This document shows, piece by piece, positions 14,152 through 21,700 of a stretch of DNA of 38,793 nucleotides (positions within the stretch are counted from its first letter, which is position 1; the number at the start of each line of letters is the position of its first letter). The translations under genes were made by a program, and so were the position numbers. The stretch covers positions 1-38,793 of the IMG/VR virus record IMGVR_UViG_3300047409_000559, one strand, 5' to 3'. The notes beneath the pieces were generated by a model that saw only the letters and a program-made list of their open reading frames with translations, searched no databases and was not told the origin of the DNA. This stretch comes from a virus.

Positions 14152-15077
14152 TGCCCACCGACTACTCGAAGATCCCCAACACGCTCGAGCGCAGGGCCAC
14201 CATGATCGTGGAAATGCTCAATGACAAGGCCCAGCACATCGTGGATGCCCTCGACGAGCCGCCGCCCGGTACGCAGGAGCCCAGCACGGATCAGGTGCGC
14301 GACATGTGGACGTTCTCACCCTTTGGCGATCGCGCCCCGTTCGTGTACTGGCAACTGCACGACCTGGCCCTCGAGTCGCTCATGAACGAAATCAGCCAGA
14401 TGCCGAACCTTGCGCCGCAGGATCGCCTCGACAAGATCCAGCAGGCCCACCAGATGGCTGAGCGGTCGGCGTTGGACAAGGCGTACCCGCATCGTTCGGC
14501 CTTGCTGATGCTGGGGGTGACCACGCCCGAACGCAGCGTGCAATTGGCCCAGCGCGCCGCGCGCATCGCTGCTCAGCCAGCGCCAGCACAATCAGCACCC
14601 GAGCCGATGACTGATCTTGGCCTGCCGGTCCCTCGAGCCCTCGGCGGCCCAGTCAAGGCGGGCCGCCCCTACCTGGTGGGTGAGCAAGGCCCCGAGATCG
14701 TCGTTCCACAGGCTGACGCGCAGGTTGTCCCGAACCCATCCATGCCAACGCCCTCCGACAGTCTCACCAATCCTGATCGGATGCTCGAGACGGGAAACAT
14801 CGATCTGAACAATCGTCCGATTGTTCACAACCCTGATGGGTCCATTAGCACCGTGCGATCGATCACGATCCAAGACGACGACGGCTCAGCGGTGCTGCTT
14901 CCGACGGTGAGCGAAGATGGCCGGATCATGTCGAACCGCGAAGCCATCGATCAGTATTTTGCGACGGGTAGACACCTTGGCAAGTTCTCATCAGAGAATG
15001 CCGCGGACGCGTACGCCCAGCAATTGCATGAAGCACAAGCGGCCATCTATCTGCCGAGGAGTACCGGGAAACCGTAG
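14151..15077 (+). CDS. Virion-associated protein with tape-measure-type loop and phage NPDG domain
   Basis: 308 residues in three parts. The N-terminal helical domain (1-150) is not recognised. A loop [20 protein letters not shown] (about 166-185) is a motif commonly found near the C-terminus of tail tape-measure proteins. The C-terminal domain (about 215-305) with [20 protein letters not shown] and [18 protein letters not shown] is a recurrent domain of phage virion proteins. Between them is TPSDSLTNP, a motif repeated in the giant protein at 18720-24329. It could be an ejected or connector-associated protein; the function is not known. Confidence 0.65.
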   Translation: MPTDYSKIPNTLERRATMIVEMLNDKAQHIVDALDEPPPGTQEPSTDQVRDMWTFSPFGDRAPFVYWQLHDLALESLMNEISQMPNLAPQDRLDKIQQAHQMAERSALDKAYPHRSALLMLGVTTPERSVQLAQRAARIAAQPAPAQSAPEPMTDLGLPVPRALGGPVKAGRPYLVGEQGPEIVVPQADAQVVPNPSMPTPSDSLTNPDRMLETGNIDLNNRPIVHNPDGSISTVRSITIQDDDGSAVLLPTVSEDGRIMSNREAIDQYFATGRHLGKFSSENAADAYAQQLHEAQAAIYLPRSTGKP

Positions 15078-15080
15078 CCC

Positions 15081-16901
15081 ATGCCTGACAACCCGTACGC
15101 GCGGTCGATCGAAACCGCGGCCAACACGCTGGCCGCCGCCAATGCCGACTGGGATCGCATCAACCAGGCCATGGAGGCCATCCCGGCCACTGACAAGGCC
15201 ACGGGCGGCCCCAGGGAGAACGAGTACGCCAGCCTAGCGAAGCAGCTCGACGCGGCAGCCAAACGGTCGGCCACCAGTGAGGCGGCCTATCAGACTGCCA
15301 TCACTGAGTCAGACAAGGCCGCCGTCCAGGCCAAGACCTACCAACCCAAGGGCACCCCGCGCGACCGACTCGACACCACCAGCGGCAACGTGCTGGTCAC
15401 CATTCGCGAGATCGCCGACGGTCAGGGCGGGTGGACCCTCGACAAGACGACGCCCATCACCAAAGTCAACGTCTCGGGCGCACCCGGCGACCAGAAGGTG
15501 ACCGCCGCGCCGACGTCGCGGATGATCCTGGTCGATGGTGTCCTGAAAGACAACCCCGCGTACGAGCCGCCGAAACCGGCCGCCGGTGGCGCCGTGCCGA
15601 CGTCCGAGTTCATCTACGACGGCGCTGGCAACCCTGTCAGAAACCCGGCGTACGTGCCGCCCAAGACACCGGACGAGGCGCTTACCACGGGTGGCAAAGC
15701 CGTCGACGCGGCCACGGCAGCCAATGCAGCCGCCACCGCCTCGGCCAACCTGACCACGCTGCAGACCAACGCTGACGTGGCCAAGGCCAACCTGGAGGAC
15801 GCCCAGCGACGAGCTCGTCAGGCGCCGTCCGATGCCCAGGCCCAGCAGGCCATCCAGAACGCGCTGGACACGGCGCAAACTCAGAACGACACCGCGCAGC
15901 AAGCCCTGGCCCAGGCCCGAGCCCTGGCACCTGGGGCCGTCGCCCAGCAGGGCGCCACCCTGGCCAGCACCCAGGCCGCCACGGCCGCCAGCAACGCCAC
16001 GGTGCAGCAGGGCCTGCAGGGGCCGATTCTGTACGGGCTGCAGGACAGGATCAAACAGATCCACGACCTGATCGCCGCGGGCTCGATCACGCCCCAGGAC
16101 GCGGACCAGATGATCGCCGCCGCCAAACGCGGCACAACCCCGTACGACATTCAGAAACAGCAGGCCACCGACGCCCTGACGGCACGCGGCCAGGACGTCA
16201 CCAACCGCGACAGTCTGGCCAGCACCTACGGCAACCTGATTGGTAGCGCCGGGACCATGTTCGGCGACCTCAACAAAAACGGTCAGCCAGGCTCGGATGC
16301 CAGTGGTCGCGCGTACCTGGCCATGATGGGCATGGCTCAGGACTACCTGAAATCCCAGCAGGTGCCGGCAGCCACTCCCACGGATTACCTGGGGACCGGT
16401 CCTAACCCGAATCCCAGCCCCATTGGCAACATGGTCAACCAGGCCCAGAAGCAGCTCGACGCGGGCGGTCCTGCCGTCGCGACAACGCCGGCGGCTATGC
16501 CGCAGACGACGTACGGGGGTCTGGCGCAGGGTGGGGCGAACCTGGGTGGGATGAATCTGTACCCGACGCCTGGCTCATCAGGGGCGCCGATCGGTGGTCT
16601 GGCACAGGGCGGCACCGATTCGACTGGCCACACCATCACGATCAACATCGGCGGCACCGGCGCGGGCACCCCGGCGCCGGTCGTGGCCCCAGGCGTGGCC
16701 GGGACGGGGCTCAACCCCAGCGTGCAACCGCTGGCTGGCTTCAGCAACCGCACGGTGGGCGGTGCCCAGGATCTGTACGGCGCTGGCCCGTCGAGCGTGA
16801 GCGGTCTGGTCGGCGCTGCCGCTCGAGCGGTGCCTGGCACACCCGCCGACGTGGCGTCCCTGTATCCAAATGCGGCTGCCAGGCACGGCATGCAGTACTA
16901 G
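15081..16901 (+). CDS. Ala/Gln-rich virion protein, probable internal or ejection protein (606 aa)
   Basis: N-terminal half is long helical coiled coil (AANTLAAANADWDRINQAME; NADVAKANLEDAQRRARQA; ALDTAQTQNDTAQQALAQAR). The C-terminal 150 residues are Gly/Pro-rich with two GGLAQGG repeats and a TITINIGGTG strand. The location between portal and scaffold matches internal core/ejection proteins of short-tailed phages. No catalytic motif. Only 3 bp separate it from the preceding gene. Confidence 0.6.
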   Translation: MPDNPYARSIETAANTLAAANADWDRINQAMEAIPATDKATGGPRENEYASLAKQLDAAAKRSATSEAAYQTAITESDKAAVQAKTYQPKGTPRDRLDTTSGNVLVTIREIADGQGGWTLDKTTPITKVNVSGAPGDQKVTAAPTSRMILVDGVLKDNPAYEPPKPAAGGAVPTSEFIYDGAGNPVRNPAYVPPKTPDEALTTGGKAVDAATAANAAATASANLTTLQTNADVAKANLEDAQRRARQAPSDAQAQQAIQNALDTAQTQNDTAQQALAQARALAPGAVAQQGATLASTQAATAASNATVQQGLQGPILYGLQDRIKQIHDLIAAGSITPQDADQMIAAAKRGTTPYDIQKQQATDALTARGQDVTNRDSLASTYGNLIGSAGTMFGDLNKNGQPGSDASGRAYLAMMGMAQDYLKSQQVPAATPTDYLGTGPNPNPSPIGNMVNQAQKQLDAGGPAVATTPAAMPQTTYGGLAQGGANLGGMNLYPTPGSSGAPIGGLAQGGTDSTGHTITINIGGTGAGTPAPVVAPGVAGTGLNPSVQPLAGFSNRTVGGAQDLYGAGPSSVSGLVGAAARAVPGTPADVASLYPNAAARHGMQY

Positions 16902-16916
16902 GGGAGGCACGGACTG

Positions 16917-18716
16917 ATGGCGACACAAGCCGAGATGCAGGCGGCGGTCCTCAAGGCCGGCTATAACGGCCCACTGACCGACGCGGCCATCGCCGCGGCC
17001 TACGATCGGGCAGGCAAGGGCATTGCTGCCGACCAGTACGGCAACGTCATCGGCCAGACGACCGGCGTGACGACGCCGACCACCACCCCCGTTCAGGGTG
17101 ACAATGGTCTACCTGGCACCCCTGCCCAGCAACAGGCTGTCCTTGCCGCGGCAGCCCAGAGCGCCGGCACCACGCGCGAAGCCCTGGCCGAGTCGGCGCG
17201 TCAATTCAATGCCACCTTGGCGCAGCAGCAGCTCATGTGGCAGCAGCAGGGTCTGCCGACATTAGAGATCGCCCAGCGGTCGCAAGCGCTCGAGGACGAG
17301 CAGTTTCGTGCCCAGCTGGCACTGGCGCAGCAGACCCAGGCCCAGGCCAACGCCGCCACGGTGGCTGGCCTGACGGGCTATTACAACGCGCCCGACATCA
17401 CCCCGACCGGCAGCGCGGTGCAGCAGATGCAGTACGGCCAGCCCGTCGGTGGCGGGGGCGGCTATCCGACGGCGACAGCCGCAACACCGGGAGCCGCCGG
17501 TGGCGCGTTCACCCCGTCGACCCAGGCCCAGTACCTCCAGGCCAGGACGCAGCAGCTCCAGGGTCAGGGCATGGGCGCCGCGCAGGCCCAGCAGACCGCC
17601 CAGTCGGAATGGTCCCAGGGCTACGCCCAGTCGGGGAACGTGGCCTACGGTTTACCCCAGGGCATCAGTTTCACGGCCCCGGCCACGCCAACCCAGGCCG
17701 CGGCGGCGCCGGCTGCGAGCACGTGGCAAGCCCCGACCTCGGCGCAATGGATGACTGCCCGCACCGCCCAGTTGCAGCAGAACGGTATGGGCGCGGCCCA
17801 GGCCGCGCAAACGGCGCAATCCGAGTGGGCGCAAGGGTATGCCCAGAGTGGCAACGTGGCCTACGGCATGCCCCAGGGCATCAGCTTTACCCCGCCACCA
17901 GCGTCTGCCGCGCCAACGGCCCAGGCCCCGGCCGCGACGGGTGGTGGGGCGAGCTCGCAGGACCAGTACATGTCCGCGCGCATGCAGCAACTCATGAGCG
18001 TGGCCGGTATGGGCCAGGGCCAGGCTCAGCAGACCGCCGCGGCCGAATGGGCGCAGGGCTACGCGCAGTCGGGCAACGTGGCGTACGGGATGCCCACTGG
18101 CTACAGCGCCACCGGCGCCCCACCGGCCGCGACGGGTGGGGTAGGAGCAACGGGCGGGACGTCGGGAGTGCCCAACGGCACGACAACCCCGCTCGGCACC
18201 CAGACACTGGCTGGTGCTGCCCAGCAGGCTCAACTCTCGGGCATGTACAACGGCGCCCCCACCGAGGCCGCGCGCGAGTTCAACAGTACGCAGGGTTTGA
18301 ATTACCTGACCACCGCCGCCAGCCTCAATGGGCCAGCCAACGTGTTCGACCAGGCGTCATTCCTGCGCGGCGCGAGCTCGCAGCCCAACATGCCCTCATT
18401 CCTGGGCGCACTGGCCAGCAACACCAGTCTGCCCTCGTTCAACGGGGTTGGCAGCCAGCAGGCTACACCCGTGACCATGCAGTCACTGGCGGGTGGTCTG
18501 AGCGGTGGCGGCATGAACACCGACCAGGCCCTGTCTCAGATCGGCAGCATTTTTCAGAAGGGTCCGAGCCAGTTGGCCGCGGGCAGCATTGAAAGTCTCA
18601 GCCCTTCAGAGTTGGCCATGTTCAAGGCTGGCGGCGCGAAATTGGGCTACAGCCCGGATGACTGGCTGAAACAGTACGCATCGTCAGGGGTTGGTCAGGG
18701 CAGCGGCGGGGTCTAG
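16917..18716 (+). CDS. Virion protein with three tandem YAQSGNVAYG repeats (599 aa)
   Basis: GGGGAGG lies 9 nt before ATG 16917. The N-terminal third is Ala/Gln-rich and helical. In the middle, a unit of about 75 residues occurs three times: QYLQARTQQLQGQGMGAAQ then QTAQSEWSQGYAQSGNVAYG, and its variants, each ending in a Pro/Ala spacer. The C-terminal part is Asn/Ser/Gly-rich. Not recognised; probably an internal virion (ejection) protein in line with its neighbours. The repeats are also visible in the DNA. Confidence 0.6.
   Translation: MATQAEMQAAVLKAGYNGPLTDAAIAAAYDRAGKGIAADQYGNVIGQTTGVTTPTTTPVQGDNGLPGTPAQQQAVLAAAAQSAGTTREALAESARQFNATLAQQQLMWQQQGLPTLEIAQRSQALEDEQFRAQLALAQQTQAQANAATVAGLTGYYNAPDITPTGSAVQQMQYGQPVGGGGGYPTATAATPGAAGGAFTPSTQAQYLQARTQQLQGQGMGAAQAQQTAQSEWSQGYAQSGNVAYGLPQGISFTAPATPTQAAAAPAASTWQAPTSAQWMTARTAQLQQNGMGAAQAAQTAQSEWAQGYAQSGNVAYGMPQGISFTPPPASAAPTAQAPAATGGGASSQDQYMSARMQQLMSVAGMGQGQAQQTAAAEWAQGYAQSGNVAYGMPTGYSATGAPPAATGGVGATGGTSGVPNGTTTPLGTQTLAGAAQQAQLSGMYNGAPTEAAREFNSTQGLNYLTTAASLNGPANVFDQASFLRGASSQPNMPSFLGALASNTSLPSFNGVGSQQATPVTMQSLAGGLSGGGMNTDQALSQIGSIFQKGPSQLAAGSIESLSPSELAMFKAGGAKLGYSPDDWLKQYASSGVGQGSGGV
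17515..18120 (+). repeat. Three coding tandem repeats
   Basis: Three diverged copies of roughly 200 bp, beginning near 17519, 17737 and 17957. Each encodes an ARxxQL helix followed by EW[SA]QGYAQSGNVAYG. The best-conserved part is the last 40-50 bp of each copy. Confidence 0.7.
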
Positions 18717-18719
18717 CCG

Positions 18720-21700
18720 ATGCCGGTCAACTTCGCGCTGACCCCCGATCAGCTCAACGGCTTCCAGGCCGACCAGTGGGCACAGAAGGCCAATACCGCC
18801 GTGGCCGACGCCTGGCAGGCGCAACAGGTGGCGAACCTGCAGCCCATGCCCGTGCCACCCCCGCCGGCTCTGACCGCGCCCACGCCCAGCGACAGCCTCA
18901 CTCAACCGATGCAGGCGGCGCCGCAACCTGCCCCTTTAGTCGGCACCGTTCCAGAGGGCACGCCCAGTACTGACGCGTCTGTACCCCCGCCGGTAGCGAC
19001 CTCAGCCCCATCACCTGTTACCGCGCCACTCGTCTTTCCCAGCGCACCACCGCCGACCCAGCAGCCGATCGCGCCAGCGCCACCACCTTCGCCCGACGAG
19101 ACGATCAGCAACCCCTTTGGGGAAGCGTTCCGCCAACTCCAGGGCATCACCCAACCGCAAGCATCCGCGCCACCGCCGTCGCCCATACCTACGTGGTCGG
19201 CGCCCACGGGCAGTGACACGCTGACGAACCCCATCCAGACGCAAGCCAACCAGGCCACTGGTGGCGACCTGGAAAGCATCGTGCGCGACAGCGCCGCCCG
19301 CTACGGCATTGATCCCGACACGGCCGTACGCGTGGCTATGAGTGAAGGCGGCCTGTCCGAAGGCGCGCGACCGGGCGACTCGGGCTCGAGCTTCGGGCCG
19401 TTCCAGCTCCACTACGGCGACGTCGCCAGCGGTGGCAATGCCGTGAGTGGCCTGGGGGATGCGTTCACCGCGGCCACGGGTTTGGACGCCCGCGATCCTA
19501 ACAACGCGGCCGCGGCCATCGACTACGCCCTGAGCAACGTGGCGAAATCGGGCTGGGGGCCATTCCACGGCGCGGCGCGCGTGGGCATCGGTCCCATGGA
19601 TGGCATTGGCGGCCGACCGTCGAACCTGGCCCCCACGCCGTCCGATGCGCTGACCAACCCACTGGGCAGTGGGCCGGCTGCGAGAACCTCGCAATTCGGC
19701 CTGGGGTTGAGCGCCCAGGCCGCGTACGCCGCGTGCGGACCCGCCGCTGCCATCGCGTTTGCCAACACCTACGGCCGGTTTCCTACGCCCTCCGAAGCCA
19801 TGCAGCTCGCCAGCAGCGTGGGCTGGACCGCCGATTCGGGCATGGCCGGCGTGTCGTCCGAACAGCAGTTGCTCGGCAAGATGGGCATTCCCACCAAGCT
19901 CGAGTCGACGGTCGATTGGAACCACGTGGCCGCCGATGCCGCCAACGGCAACCCCGTGATACTCGACACGCCCGGCCACTATTTCTACGTCAGTGGTGTC
20001 CGCCAGGGACAGAACGGGCTCGAGTTCAACGTCGGCACCAGCGGCACCGACTTGCGCCAGGGCAGCCAGTGGATGAGCGCGGCCCAGATCGGCGGCGTGG
20101 GCATGGGCGCTGTCCGTGCCGCGCTGTATGCGGACAACCCCACCAGTGCCACGCCCAGCGTGGCCGCGCCCGCCCAGCCGTCTACACCTGGTCCTGCCCA
20201 GCAGGCATCCCAGTGGATGACCAAGGCCAACCTGGTGGCCGGCGTCACTCCCGACGAGACGATCTCCAATCCGTTCGGCGACGCGCTCCGACAGGCAGGC
20301 GACATCGCGGGCGGCATCGGCTCAGCCGTCGGGAATGCAGCCAGCAGCGTCGGCTCAGCCGTCCAGGGTGCCCTGGCTCCGCAGCCACTCACCGCTGCTC
20401 AGCAGCCCACGCCCAGCGACAGTCTGACGAACCCCACCCTCAGCACGGTGCCGCCGGCTGACCGCTCCACGGTACCGTCGACACCCGGCGCCACCGAGGG
20501 GCCAATCTCCCCAGGCATCCCCATCGTAAGCGGCGCGGGCAACCTGGCCGCCAACGCGATCAACACCGTCGGCGATGCGGTCAAGTCGAACATCGAGAAC
20601 GACCCCAGTCTGCCTGCCGTGGCATTGCGGGCGCTCACCGGTGGCGAGAGCTCCACGGCGATCTCGCGCGACCTGATGGCGAAATACGGCACCACCATCC
20701 CCGATGACCGGTTCACCCCCGATGACCGGGAGCGCGCCGGCAACCTGGTCATGCTCATTGGCGGCATGGAGCTTGGCGGCGGCAAAGAAGCCGTGGACGC
20801 GCTGGGCAACAAGATCGCTCCGCTCGAGGAACAGGCCGCGCAGATGGCTGGCCGTACGCTCGAGGGTGGCGCGGGACTGCTGGGCCTTGGGCGGGATGCG
20901 GGCGCAGCCGGCGCCGTCCCAGAGCCGCCCGTCAATCCCTTCGCCCTGCACACCGAGCCTGCGCCAGGCCGCGTCCCTCTCAACGACGAGGATATCGCGA
21001 CGCACGTCGAAGACCTGGCCTCGCGCTACGAAGCCAATGACGCGCGTATTCAGCAGTTGCAGGACGTCATCGCCAACAAAGGCAAGGGCGAGTACTCCGG
21101 CAACATCGTGCGCCCGTCGTGGGCTATCGGGTGGTCGGACGATGCGCTACGCGCGCTGGCCAAACGCGAGGGCCTCAACCCCAACGATCCGACGTGGGGA
21201 TCACGCGCGCAGGACGCCGCCTATCAGTCAGGGCTCAAGGGCACCGGCACCACGCCGCTCACACCGCCCCAGGCTCGGGCGGAGATCGCGCGGCTGGCCG
21301 CGGAGAATCAGCAATTGCTGGACGCCACTGATCTGCCCGAAGGGGCGGCGACCCTGTACCGCGGAGCACCCCAGGCCGCAACCGAGCTCCCATTCGATCG
21401 GCCGTATACTGCCCCCGATGACGCCGGCGCAGCAGGAGCGAATCCGCGCAGCGCAAGCCAAAATCCGGCGACTGCACCAGGCAGCACTGGAGCGGCAGCG
21501 CCGCTTCGAGCAACAGAACCCGGCGCAGTCCCAGCCCCAGCCGAAGCCACAACCCCGGCCGTAGTTTCTCCCGCCGCGGTCGTCGAGCGAGGCGCGGGTG
21601 GCCAGCCACCACTCTTGCCCACCACCGGTCTACCGCCTGGGCCGCCACCATCCCCCATCACCCCGGTGTTGCAGCGGCTGGACGCGATGTACGCGCCGGC

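Noticed and set aside
17237-18592. Forward ORF of 451 codons in an alternative frame of the repeat-containing virion gene
   Set aside because: It is the +1 shadow of a long gene with clear internal repeats; Arg/Gly/Pro-rich product without motif.
20704-21417. Upstream part of the alternative frame that ends at 21564
   Set aside because: Ser/Arg/Thr-rich shadow of the giant gene. Only the last 48 codons (21418-21564) have gene-like composition, so only these are kept as a possible gene.
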